Shown piece by piece: positions 12,442 to 23,459 of a stretch of 64,000 bases of DNA; within the stretch, counting starts at the first letter, position 1; every line of letters starts with the position of its first letter. The position numbers and the translations under genes were made by a program. Location: contig NC_079883.1 in the NCBI RefSeq assembly GCF_029227915.1, positions 5,890,001 to 5,954,000 on the forward strand, in the 5' to 3' direction. The DNA is from Hydractinia symbiolongicarpus. Its lineage: Eukaryota; Cnidaria; Hydrozoa; Anthoathecata; Hydractiniidae. The notes under the pieces are model-generated. The model was given only the letters and a program-made list of their open reading frames with translations, was not told the origin of the DNA and did not search any database.

Positions 12442-12735
12442 ACTCTAACACGAAATATTTGTGGTTTCTGTCAAAAGGAATACGAAAATTGGTTGTTGGC
12501 AGAAAAAACAGAAACCCAAAGATTTTACCGACCCGCTGAAACAGGATACTGTACCACATGTAAGGAAACATATCCAACATTGCATTTGCTACGATATTGC
12601 CATGCGCTACAAATGTACAAAGCGGTTCTTAAGAAATTACACGTTTGCCATTTTCTGACTGACGACATAAAGTTTGGGTCGCGACTTTTCAACATTTTAT
12701 TTATGTTTCGACGATATCGGACCAAAAACAGTTAA
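12442..12735 (+). CDS. Cysteine-rich open frame, function unknown
   Basis: The frame is open from 12442 (no ATG until 12493) to a stop at 12733-12735. It contains two C-x2-C pairs (codons at 12460/12469 and the Y-C-T-T-C segment near 12550) followed by L-H-L-L-R-Y-C-H, suggestive of a zinc-binding fold. It lies just beyond the SWIM-like pseudogene on the opposite strand and may be part of a decayed mobile element. No family is recognised. Confidence 0.22.
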   Translation, partial: TLTRNICGFCQKEYENWLLAEKTETQRFYRPAETGYCTTCKETYPTLHLLRYCHALQMYKAVLKKLHVCHFLTDDIKFGSRLFNILFMFRRYRTKNS

Positions 12736-14046
12736 ACTGTACCGATATTTTAAGCTATAGCTACTAGCTAATCACTACACTAATTTGATATAGCTAGTCA
12801 TGAGCTGGCTAGCTATGAAAACATGCCCTGCACAAAACCAAGGTGTATTGTTCTGCACAAATATTAAGATTACTTCAACTAGCTCCATAGCCTGGGTTAC
12901 ACGGCATGTTGAAACTTCAAAATAATACAGTCAATAATAGTTTTTTGCTCTACCACACGGTGACAACCTACTTTGAACATTTTGAAAGCATATCAAGATC
13001 CAGTTGTGGATTGCCTAAAGTCAACAAAATATTAACCCGCACAGGGCTAGTTAGACCTTGGAGGAAATAATTCGGAAGGGGAAACAACTTCATTTCTGCA
13101 CGCTTTAAATGTATTGAATTTTCTATTGTTTTTAATTTCAAAAGAATCAGTGCGTGAGGTGCTCGACCGAGTCTTTTTCGCAAAAAATGATCAAATTCCA
13201 TATTCTCCTTTAATAGGGGCTAACTTTTTTCTATTGAAATATGATTACTCCTCGTGACTACTAAATAAAGTTTTAACCGCCAAGGGTATTTCAAATCATC
13301 CTCGCTTCGCGCATATGGAAATATATATTATTGTTGAAGGTTTATCATTTCTTGACTAATGTTTGATTAGTTTACTTCAGTGACCGGCTAAATTATGTTC
13401 AAGAAATGATAAACCAACAACAATATGAATGAGAAACAGACAAACTATAATAATATCTTTAATGATGAAATATATAAAAAAAAAATTACAAAAACTGAAC
13501 GTGCAAATGATAGCAAAAGAATTAAAACTGTTGAAAAAAAACTGTTGCAAGAAAGGAAATGAAAGGCATGTTGACAATTAAATTATCATAAATGCGTACT
13601 CAGAAAAATGCGCAATACAAAGAGCAATTTAAGCCCTAAATTCACGAGACAAAGATAATATGATTATTAGTATTGTTGCACCTTCTCACTCTTCGTGTTT
13701 ATAAGGGGTTTAAAAATAAATAAATAAATAACACAATAAAATGTCAAACGAAATTTTTTACAATACCATCTTTCGTAAAACGATTTATATAACATCAGAA
13801 GGTTACGTAGTTAAATGTGCAACTTTTTCGTAACATTCGTCATCCAATCGTTTACCAGAAAATGGATTGTGAAATTTTCGTTTAAAATTCCTAAAGAAGT
13901 AAGAAACTGAATTAGGTGAAGCTTAATACTTGTATTTTTTAAAATACGTCTCAGGATAAACAATTATTTCGAAAGAAAATCAAAAATTCACGTAATACTT
14001 TTTGTTGACACAAGTGCGAAAATAAGGCCACCTTTTTATTGACGCG
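12736..14046. other. No recognisable feature
   Basis: AT-rich sequence with simple repeats (AATA runs near 13720). Minus-strand frames at 12968-13201 and 13377-13577 are short and lack coding character. Confidence 0.5.
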
Positions 14047-14050
14047 TTAA

Positions 14051-14722
14051 GCTTGGTTTCCACTAGTGACTAACGTGAAATAACACAAATTAATTTTTGA
14101 ACATTTTTTCTCACTTTATGTTTGGAAACAATGGAAACATGTTTAATTTGTCTTATTTCAAACTAACCTTCTTCTTAATTCATGAAATAACGTGGACTTG
14201 AAATTTCATTAAAATAATACAACAGCAAAGGAGTACCGATATTTTTATGCAAATTTGAGTTGGAAAGCATGCAGTGCAAGAATTTGAGATAAAACATTTT
14301 AAAAATACTTTACGGTTTAGAAAAAAAAAATTTCGTAGATCGTTTCTTTTTTTATTGATTTAAATAAATCATGACTTTTACGTCATTTCTAACCAGAATT
14401 TAGTAAAAGGAATAGTACTCTCCTTATTTCACTTTTTTGAAAATGATTCTTATCTGGACTAAAGGTGAGAACGTTTGTTTTGTACGGCTATATTATGCTG
14501 AGGTTTACGGAAATTTTGCGCTAAGAAACACTCGAAAACGATGTACGATAGTCAAAAATAACTATGCATGTTTCTATAGAGTAGTAACTATTTTGACTTA
14601 AATATTACTTCCATTTTCGTCATATTTTTACCAAAAACAACATTTCTTTTTCAAAAATGTCATGCACGTGTTGGTAAAATTATTTTACCTTACTTTACGT
14701 TAGTCGCCAGTGAAAACCAAGC
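14051..14722. mobile_element. 672-bp inverted-repeat MITE, possibly piggyBac-like (TTAA)
   Basis: The left end GCTTGGTTTCCACTAGTGAC matches the complement of the right end, GCTTGGTTTTCACTGGCGAC. The similarity runs about 26 bp with few mismatches. The left flank is TTAA (14047-14050) and the right flank TTTA (14723-14726), compatible with a mutated TTAA duplication as used by piggyBac-type elements. There is no internal ORF. Superfamily assignment is tentative. Confidence 0.7.
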
Positions 14723-14726
14723 TTTA

Positions 14727-15331
14727 TAGGTAACAGCTCTCACATTTTGGAATGCATATTAAAAACTTTTTATAACAAACAAAATCATTGTCATCTTTAA
14801 TAAAATAAAAATTGAGCATATTGAGTGCCACTGTTTAAATGCTGCGGTCATAAGCCTTAAAAAAAACAGCCTTGAGCATTGTTACTGTTTTCCATATGGA
14901 AACACTAATTTTGGACGCACAACTTAAAGTATAATACAAAATAATGCAATACCGCTACAAAAAAAACGGGGGGATTTTTAATCATTTAAAGGAGATTCCA
15001 ATCGGTGAAACTACTTAGGTACGGGTTTGGAAAGGGCTATAATACTGACAGGCACATTTTAACAGAGTTTTGGTCCAATTTTAACAAATGTACTGGCTGT
15101 AAAAGCACTAAAATTTTTCACGTTGACATATTATGCTTCTTTGTTCCCTAAAATTGTAAAATCCAAAAACACAACATTTAGACATCTAATTGAGTAAGGC
15201 AATCAAACACATTCTGGCTAAAGAAGCGAGAAAAGGGAGAGAGAGAGGGGGGTGGGTGGTCATTAATCTTACGCAACTGAAATTACTGCAAAATTACTAA
15301 AGCCATTTTAAAGAGTATTCATACCTGCCAT
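14727..15331. other. Probable SELENOW 3' UTR and downstream sequence
   Basis: On the minus strand this follows the SELENOW stop codon. A functional selenoprotein gene needs a SECIS hairpin (ATGA...AA...GA core) here. I checked the minus-strand ATGA motifs by eye and found none with a convincing stem, so the element is unlocated rather than shown absent. A purine-rich GA/GGGTGG tract lies at about 15233-15260. Confidence 0.4.
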
Positions 15332-16657
15332 TTACATGGTCGCCTTTATGGCAGCGACAATCTTTTCAACCTTTGCTTCTGAGTTTACATAACCATCGCC
15401 ATTCTACATAAGAATAAGTGTCAAATATGGTGTGGAGTCAAGAAGAGCTCAGCCTTGTAGTATAAAAATTGAAACGCAAGCTCCATAGATTGAATAAAAA
15501 AAGTTACTAAAAATATTTCTATAACAAAGATAAAAAAAAGTATACCTTTTTGGAGTGTACGAGTTTTCCATTTACTTCAACCTCAAAGTAGCCTGTGACG
15601 TTAGGAGTAGAGTAAAAATCCTAAAAATATCATATATTTTCAACTTGTTATTTTTGGTACTTTTTAATACTTGGATTATAAGCAAAATTTAACTGACAAA
15701 TTCCGAAGTTCAGTATTCCATTTAAAAATTCTACTTTGACATTAGAAACAGTAAAACAGACATTTGCAAGTAAAAAAAACTTTAAAATCCCTCAATTAGT
15801 CAAAACTTTTATTCAAGCAACCCTTCTTATATGCAAGCACCAATATTTAAACAACTGGTCCATCTTCGAAACAGCTTGAATGCATTGCAATTTTTTCATA
15901 TTTTATTGTAAACCAGCAAGTCTTTCCACATTATTAAACTTTTGTGAACGAAGCATAAAAAATATTTTATATATCAATATAACATTACACAAGTACTTGG
16001 AAATACTTTTCAGTAATGTCCAAATGAAAAAACTTTTAAAAAATTGTAAAACCTCAATAAAGTCGTAAACATTGGAAAATTGATGTTAACCACTCTTTTC
16101 ATTAAAATTCTATAATTTTCCTCCAGCCTATTAGCTGCAGTGATAAGTTAAAAATAGCAAAACAAGTAAATATATCAGAAGGTTAAAATATTACTAAATC
16201 ACTTACGAACTCTAGAGAACCACTTGGAAAACTTTCCAACAGTTCATTCTTGAGTCGTTCGTACTACAAATAATGTAAATATTATCCCAACTGGTACAAA
16301 AAACAAACAAATTCACAAACATCATGAATTACAGATTTTTATAAACAACTGAGTTGCTAGGGCAGAGCATGCGACTAGGGCTAAAAGATGTGATAACTCG
16401 TGTTTACACTTTGAAAATCGGAAAACAAAATACTTTTTCAATAAAACACAAAGAACGTTTAAAAGAATTTGATTAAAAAGAACGCAGGAGTGTCAAGAAA
16501 AAAAGTGGAACAATGTGAAAAAAGTTTAGCAACTTTTAAGCAATCGGTAGTGATCTAGACGACCTCTAAGGTTGCCGAATATATACCAACTTGTTTTTTT
16601 TTTACAAAAAAAAAAAAATTAGTTTTACTTACCCTACTCTTGTAGCCTCAAGCTCCA
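15332..16657 (-). CDS. SELENOW: Selenoprotein W (Rdx family thioredoxin-fold), exon 1 not resolved
   Basis: Small cytosolic redox selenoprotein. Exons on the minus strand: 16657-16633, 16263-16207, 15620-15546 and 15403-15332, all GT-AG with continuous phase. They encode GA-U-GYKSR, then YERLKNELLESF, then FYSTPNVTGYFEVEVNGKLV, then KNGDGYVNSEAKVEKIVAAI and a TAA stop. The order matches vertebrate SELENOW: CxxU redox motif, helix, T-G-x-F-E-V strand, H-S-K-K and G-D-G-Y-V near the C terminus. The codon at the selenocysteine position is TGA (16650-16648), in frame with everything downstream. The first exon, which must supply the N-terminal strand and end in TG to complete Cys before GAU, is not identified. 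One weak candidate ends near 18007. The 25-bp exon carrying the Sec codon is unusually small. Confidence 0.85.
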
Positions 16658-18906
16658 CTAAAAAGAAGAAAACTATTATAGAATTTCTTAAAAATGCAGT
16701 AAGTAAGCCTAGCTAGATGTCATTGCAACAATGTGAATGCACAATAATACTAAAATTACCTTTTTCAGGCATATAACCAGAGATCACCTGGAAATTAAAT
16801 TGGTCTAATTCCCGTAAGAAAGGCTAACCTAGTCATTTTGAAATCAGAAAGTTATTGACATGAAGAAAGATTTCTTACAACCTGGCAAGGAAGTAAGTCT
16901 ACATACAAGGTTTGCTTCCATATAGCCTGCATTAGTACAAAATTAAAAAACAATAACAACTTTGTTTTTTAGCATTGTAATAAAAGAATATGTAACAGGA
17001 AATAGAGCTGAAGAAATCCAACTATTTTACTGAAGCACTGGATCAGTTTCTTAAAACGATCAAACAGTACAAACAAGCTTCTGCTTGATGTTGACAGAAT
17101 ATTATTAAAGCCACACATAATTATTATAGAATAAGAACAAACCTTTTGTTGTAAGAAAGAACACAGAAAGGACCTACAATTATTCATCAAGAATAGACTC
17201 TTCAGTTTATACTGGTACTGGTATCAATTTAGGTCCTGCAAAGGATGTCGCAGACAACTATGCTATTAGAATACAACCTAAAATATTAATCCTAATTTCA
17301 TGGTGAATATTAAACAAAAATGATTTTATAATCTACTAACAGGAACAATAATTGGCAATTTTTGTGTTTTTTACAAGTAATTACAATTTTAATAATTTTA
17401 AATAAAATATACGATAACGAGACAAAACATGCTATAAGCTTGTCCCAAGTCTTCTAATTCACAATTGGAGACCTGGGTAAAAGCTGCCCGTTTAAAAAAC
17501 ATTCTAGACTGTATACTTTTCCGACCATAGTGCTAGATTAGGGATGCCCAGTCTACAGTGATTAATGTGCAATAGACAAACATGAGACACAGGGACAAAA
17601 AATGCAAACAAGAGACCACCGTGACCAAGGAAATCCAGAGAAACAATAAAAGTTATGCCAAAAATTCTTTGAAAATTATTCTTAAAAATAGAAGAAAACA
17701 GCTATAAAATTAATTTTAATTCATTCCATATTTTTCATATTTCTAAACAATACCAATTAAGGCAATTATTAGCCAATGTTTTTCCATGTAGCCCTGTGTT
17801 TTCTGTACTCACATATTATATATGGAATTTTGTAATGCATAACACAATCTCATGCATTATCTTTGAAAAAGGTCGTGTCTGCTCCACTTGCGAAAAAGTC
17901 CATATTAATGTAGGGAAATCAATTAAGACTCAACAATGTTTAAGGCCTGAATAGTGTTTCCATGAAAGTAAATTTGCTAGAAAAAAGCTGTCTTTAATTA
18001 TTACAAAAATCAAACCAACAAAATGTCAAGATCATCATCTTTAATAACACACATATAATAGAAATTAAAAGAAACTAAGAAAGGTGTGGATATACTATAG
18101 AAGCAAAGTTACAATAATAATAAAAATAATAATAATAAACTAGTCGTTAGCCTGTGGAAAAATCCACGGGTCCGCCCATCCTTTTTATAAAGAAATTAGG
18201 TGATCCTCATTAGAATTTGCCAAATATCAGATTAGATTGACAATGAAATGGTTATACCCTAAATAACCATTTCATTGTCAGAAGTCCCGATAATTATCAT
18301 CAATATTGATATCTGAGAAATACTAGTCCGAGAAACTCTTACAAAAGTCAAAAATACTACTCTGCTTTTAACATAAAATATTCTTCATAAAAAGAAGATT
18401 AGTTAAATTTTTGTAATTCTTATACTGGGCTGCGGAGCCATCACTAAAGTAATACACTTTTTGTATACCAACATTGATGAAATAATTAGCATTTTAAGGC
18501 TTATAAAAAAAGAAAACACTGCTACTATATCATGGATCTCATGATCAATTATACAAGCATAACAGTGACTACACAGCTGGTTTGTTTTCGAATCAATGTA
18601 ATAAATTACAAATTGATGTATGGCAGCTGGGCTATTATTTCAATGGAACCCTTGTGCTGCATCTTGTATTATAAATGAATAGTTTTTTTTTTGAAAAACC
18701 AATATTAATGCTTGGTTACTTTGATTTAAAATGACAAAAAACTTAAATATTTGAAAGAAATGAATATTTGAAAGTAACAAACACCTTTTAAATTTTTTGT
18801 CTAGCACCATCATGTAACTTGACTGTGACACAGTCCTTTTTCCTAGGACATAAACGGCCAACTTTATCATTTTCGTAAAAAAAGATTATCAGTTTTTTTG
18901 GTCGCT
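16658..18906. other. Probable SELENOW first intron/promoter side; no other gene
   Basis: No second gene is visible. A minus-strand frame ending CATTTTGTTG near 18007 would supply a short Met-Met-Ile-Leu-Thr-Phe-Cys start for SELENOW, but its donor (GTTTGA) is weak. A copy of the CCGTGG hairpin repeat is at about 18141-18187, and a perfect 18-bp-arm palindrome at about 18238-18280. Confidence 0.4.
18141..18187. repeat. Dispersed repeat with GTGGA/TCCAC hairpin, copy 1
   Basis: Begins ACTAGTCGTTAGCC, then GTGGAAAAATCCACGGG, then a GCCCATCCTTTTTATA tail. The same ordered motifs recur at 52936-53085. Interpreted as the end of a shared retroelement or other dispersed repeat. Confidence 0.6.
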
Positions 18907-19330
18907 TCACTCAGTAGTCTGTAACATTGAAGAAACCGAAGTTAACAGCTTAATTGTGTTCTCTCTGCACTCACTCTTTTGAATTTTTTCTCTGATAGCA
19001 TTCGTAACTCTATCACAATTGCTACAGTTTGATTTATGGCAAGAAGAGGAAGCAAGTTTAGGTTCTTTTAATGCAATAGCAAAAGCATTGTTTAATTTTT
19101 TGGCAACCAAGTTTGCTATTCTTCTGCCTTGAGTAATTACTCTGTCTCTTTTGATAGATCTTAGTGGAGTCAAACATTTCCAAAGATTAATTAACTAATT
19201 CTGTAGCTGTTTCAACTGACATATGAGCCTCTTTTTCAGAGCTCGTATTATCATCACAAATCTTCTCACTGAAAAGCTTTCTTAAAAAATTTCTGAGGCA
19301 TAACTAAAACTACAAGGCTACTATTTCCAG
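18907..19330 (-). pseudogene. Fragment of an unrecognised repeated ORF (possible transposon gene)
   Basis: An 88-codon minus-strand frame (19173-18907) is basic and contains a Cys cluster (C-H-K-S-N-C-S-N-C). It is followed by a helix-like segment and I-K-L-L-T-S. In a shifted frame just upstream (about 19330-19180) the peptide continues with a Ser/Glu/Thr-rich segment, implying one frameshift. I recall similar C-x2-C...LLTL proteins as multi-copy cnidarian ORFs, but cannot name the family. Confidence 0.3.
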
Positions 19331-20858
19331 CTAATACATGAACCTGGTTCAATTAACCCATCTGATTATCTTTCTCGTCATCCAGAGCAAAAGCAGGCTC
19401 CATCCCAACAAGAAAGTGAATTTCCTTTATACTTAGTCACAAATGCTGTCATGAGAAGTGATTCAGCTATTACCACTAATATGATTGTACAGGCAATGTT
19501 GGAAGATCCTACGCTTCAATCTCTTGTCATTGCTGTACGACAAGGATACATTGACAAGAGGCAAAAAGAGCTACAACCCTACGAAGCCATCTTTAAAGAA
19601 TCAGTGTGGACGATTCAGGTATTATATTGCAAGGAGACAGTATCATTATACCGTCACAGCAACGACAGAAAACTGTACAACTAGCGCACGAAGGCCATCA
19701 AGGCATAGTGAAATGCAAACAACTCATCAGAAGCACTATGTGGTTTCCAGGAATAGATGCCATGGCATCTGTAGCATTTTGCAACCCGTGTCAAGCTGCA
19801 ACGGATATGAAGCAACAAGAACCAATGAAAGCTTCTTCACTACCACAATCAGTACTTTACTACCACAATCAGTACTGCGCCATTGATCGCATTTTTTTCA
19901 CTTTTTGGAATTCTGAAATATCTAGGGTCAGATAACAGCCCATCTTATAGTAGCACAACATTTGCAAACTGTGCCAAATACATGAGATTCAAGCATGGTC
20001 CGAAAATACCCTTAGCACCATGGACGAATGGCATGGTAGAGAACTTTATGCACAAGATTCTCAAGAACCTCTTGCAAACGTCTTTGCAGGAACACCTGAA
20101 CTGGAGACACGAATTACAGCACTTACTACAGGCATACAAGGGCACTCCACATACAGTGACAAGTTGTAGTCCAGCAGAGGTTTTATTCAATGGCAGACAA
20201 TACAGAACCCGGTTGCCTGCTGCATGCCGCGCTGAAAGGCTAAAGTTCCACACTAAAATGTCAGTCAAGCAGGAAGCAAGACAAACCTTGATAACAGAAT
20301 ATGCAGACCGAAAAGCATATGTTGCAGAGAGCAAGCCATTGGGTGATTGGGTTATGTATCACCAAGAGCAACAAAAGAAGAGTGATACGCCCTACTGTGG
20401 AATCCCACATTGCGTTATCAAAGTGGGATGGACATGTCATCACACGGCATAGCACCTTCTTTACGAAAATTGCCAATCACCCAGGAAAACAAAGGAGTCC
20501 GTAATTTTTTTACGAAATCAACATCTGTAGCAGACTGCAATATACAACCATTAACCTATGAAAGAGAACGTACAAAGACGCAGTAACCAGTGAAGATGAA
20601 AGTATGCAAACTGTGGAGTCAAGAAATTGCAATGGAACAAGATCTACATGTGAAAGAACGAAGTCATCTAAGCTAACAGAATACGAAGAGTCAGTCTTTG
20701 AAATAAAAAAGGGGAGTAATGTAGGGTTGGAGACTACATATATACAGACTGTTCTATATTTGTATATATAAGGCACTGCGTGAAGTGTATATAGCCTCTT
20801 TGTATTTAACTATATTACAAGACACATGTGTTATTTCTTTTCCTGCTGGTATCTCTCA
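19320..20858 (+). mobile_element. Truncated Ty3/gypsy retrotransposon (pol 3' part plus 3' LTR)
   Basis: The 3' part of an LTR retrotransposon. It starts with the end of RNase H (S-D-Y-L-S-R-H-P motif at about 19357-19383), continues through a broken integrase, and ends in a polypurine tract (20701-20716, AAAAAAGGGGAG) next to a TG-starting sequence at 20720. That sequence runs to a CA near 20858 and carries a TATATAAG box at about 20764, so it is the likely 3' LTR (about 139 bp, boundary approximate). No 5' LTR, gag, protease or reverse transcriptase is visible. The insertion is therefore 5'-truncated or rearranged. Confidence 0.8.
19321..20500 (+). pseudogene. Gypsy-type integrase, frameshifted, catalytic core partly deleted
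   Basis: The HHCC zinc domain is readable at about 19684-19805 (L-A-H-E-G-H-Q-G-I-V-K, W-F-P-G-I-D, C-N-P-C). The catalytic core then breaks: the segment that should hold the first Asp is missing, and the sequence jumps to F-G-I-L-K-Y-L-G-S-D-N (second Asp) and N-G-M-V-E-N (Glu) in another frame. At least three frame changes are needed (near 19605, 19880 and 20440). An 18-bp word, ACTACCACAATCAGTACT, is duplicated in tandem at the deletion point (about 19840-19878). Not a functional gene. Confidence 0.85.
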
Positions 20859-21159
20859 ATGTCTATGTATTCATTTAAAGGCATGGTATGTGGATCAGTT
20901 TTTACACTTTTTTTATGGACTTTGAAAGGATTGGAACGCATTTTGAAGTTGTTACTAAATACCTTAATATTGATTTAAATAATGATGAGAGATATCAGTA
21001 AAATTTTTAATGCAAGAACAAATTTATAGAATCTCTGCGTCAGCAAGGGTTAAGTCTTCTTTATCAGTAACACTTTTTTCTGCTTACACAACCAGACTGT
21101 AAAATTGTCCCAAATTTGCAGCTTTGCATTATTTAATTAAATTTACAAATTTATAACCA

Positions 21160-21400
21160 AAAATCTGTAATGCTTGAAACGAATCTGCAATACTTTAAAA
21201 AAAAAACAACTCTAATCTGTAATACTAAGAAACTAAAAACATTAGAATCTGCAATGTAATGAAATCATCAGATAGAATCTGTAATGGAATCAAATCAATG
21301 AAAATAGATTCTGTAACACAATAAAGTCACCAAAAATAGAATCTGCAATGTAATGAAATCACCAAGAAAAAGAAACTGCAATGTGGATCTGCAAAAGATA
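21160..21400 (+). repeat. Degenerate tandem array of GAATCTGCAATG words
   Basis: GAATCTGYAATG-type words recur about eight times at roughly 25-40 bp spacing, often followed by TAATGAAATCA and CACC. Spacing is irregular, so this is an old or imperfect array. Confidence 0.6.
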
Positions 21401-21937
21401 TCAAACTGAAATTTCCAGAATGTGCTTAACTCATGGAAGTGACCAAATGGTGTAAATTTGAAACAATTTCGAGGACCTTTATTCCAGACACCTTTGGTGA
21501 TTGACCCTAGCTATATATGCCTGCTTCAAAAGGCAAAAAATCGTTTCTCTCATAACTTCTCTGTTATTAGTATTAGTGTCACTGAGATAGAAAGAGAAAT
21601 TTTAGTCAGCCAAACTATATTAAAAGCTAAAATTATCATGTATTCTAAAGCTTTTGTACAAAAAACAACTTTGATTAAGTGCTAGCTAAAGCCCTAGGAG
21701 AAAAAGTTATAAGTAGCTATAATTGGGAAGTTTTTCTTACCAATAAGTTATAAATATCTTTACAGCCATGTTGTGTTGTGTATGGGTGGACCTCAACTCA
21801 CTAAGTTAAGAAGTTTAATCTTTGGTAAGAACAGTCCAGTTATTGGGCCATAAATAAAGTGCAGAATTTTGAACAATCGCTCAAGCAGCGCGTTAGCTAA
21901 TTGTGCATCATGGCGCACCAATCATAACATTATTATT

Positions 21938-22001
21938 CAATCTCGTTCCCAGGTTTAAATGCAAGGGAGAAAGAGGGGAACACAGTTTTAAGACGAGGTT
22001 G
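21938..22001. mobile_element. Short foldback MITE, AACCTCGT family (diverged)
   Basis: Starts CAATCTCGTTCCCAGG and ends GACGAGGTTG, the same ends as the other family members. The interior is short and diverged. Confidence 0.55.
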
Positions 22002-22783
22002 GCCAGGGGGTGAAACTCATCTTTCGACTGCCTCGTGTGTAAAGCATCGCGGAAATAAGGATAAGAGCTTGTCATGTTTTCTGTTTCTCATATGTAACAT
22101 GATCGTTGTGGGGGCGCAGCGCGCGAAAAACTAAATTTAGCATCGCACTTTTAAACCACGGTAGTAAAAAGGTCTTTGAAGCGAAAACGGTACTATAATC
22201 CGATTTATCCTCGAATTAGTGTTTCATTCAAGTACTTGATTCAGTTCTTCAGTTCTTCGGAGACATGGAATCGAATTCGAATCGAATTTATATAGTTTCA
22301 CAACTGAAGAAAGAAAATTTGTAGTTTTAAGTTCTTGAAAAAAAAAAGATAGCTAAATATTAAATTATCGAAAGCTGCGTACTGCATAGTGTTGTGACGA
22401 CCATTCCTACCTTTTTTTTGAGGGCCCATCTTCCCTGTTGGACCCCGTATTTGAGGAGTGTATTATTGGGTAGCAAAATTGCTTTTTCCGTAACGGCTGA
22501 CACATTCTTCACTGCATGCTGAAAAGTTTCCTTTTCAAATTGGCTTATTATTGAGCGTTACTTTCTAACCTAGGGACAAGGTCTAAAAAACAGGTATTGA
22601 CTTCCAGAAATTTTGCCCCATTGTGGATTCACCAAGGGTGCTTCAATGATGGTTAACAGAAGACTGGAGATTCGTAGATTTTCTGATGCCACAACTGTCT
22701 AGCGTACCCCATGAACACCTGTTCCGAACAATTTAAAATAAAATTGGCCTCCTCAGTAGTAGTAGTAGTATCTTGGTAGTTAT

Positions 22784-22880
22784 TGGCGCCTTAGCTTACA
22801 CTGGTTAACGCATTTTGTGCGGGGTACCGGGGTTTGATTCCCCTTTGACGACGAGTCAAGTAAAAGTCGACAAAAATTTT
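22784..22880 (+). repeat. tRNA-derived SINE head
   Basis: An A-box-like TAGCTTACACTGGTTAACGC (about 22792-22811) is followed after the usual spacing by a B-box-like GGTTTGATTCC (22831-22841) within a small GGGG...CCCC arm. The cloverleaf is incomplete and there is no acceptor pairing, so this is a SINE rather than a tRNA gene. Confidence 0.6.
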
Positions 22881-23459
22881 TTTGCTAAGACATTTTTCGT
22901 GATTGTGCGAGAATAGCTGCATTTTGGTTTTAATATTTTTGTAAAATTAATAAGGCATAACCTTCTCATAATACCCGAAAGCATTTTATTTGGTAAAAAA
23001 AAATTATAGCATAAGAATAATGGATTTAATGATGTAGTATTCTGAATTTCTTATGAAACTTTGCTTAATATGCGCAATGTGAAATATTAAGTTGTGCACG
23101 GTCAGGGAAAAGTACAATACAGTTGACTCTCTCTATCTCGACTACCCTCTATCTCGAACATCTCTCTATCTCGAACCAAAGTCTCGGTCCCTTGGACATT
23201 TGTGTAGGCTCTAAGCTATTTTCCTCTCTTTATCTCGAACCTCTCTATCTCGAATACCTCTCTATCTCGAACCAAAATCTCGGTCCCGTCTGACTGTTTC
23301 TCTCTCTATCTCGAACTTTTCCGGATTTAAGAACCTATTCACTAAAAATCGAATTAAAATGTTCCATTTTCGAACGAAAATGTTAGACGTTCGAATTCTA
23401 AAGTCACTCACAAAACATTGTTTACAGTGTTTTGAACCAGAAACCTTCTTGAGGTGAAG

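Larger units (their letters stand above)
20859..22780. other. Intergenic; degenerate tandem repeats, no gene
   Basis: Contains the GAATCTGCAATG array (21160-21400) and a foldback MITE (21938-22001), listed separately. A 75-codon frame at 21458-21685 has no family resemblance and sits in AT-rich repeat-like sequence. Confidence 0.5.

Noticed and set aside
18640-18870. Minus-strand start Met-Ile-Lys-Leu-Ala-Val-Tyr-Val as SELENOW exon 1
   Set aside because: The strand-like start is attractive, but no GT donor leaves the required 'TG' phase before the Sec exon.
19945-20334. 129-codon (-) frame, Cys-rich
   Set aside because: Antisense to the gypsy integrase; no independent homology.
23120-23330. 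CRISPR-like array of CTCTATCTCGAAC words
   Set aside because: The words are spaced irregularly at a transposon end and the sequence is eukaryotic; they are subterminal transposon repeats.
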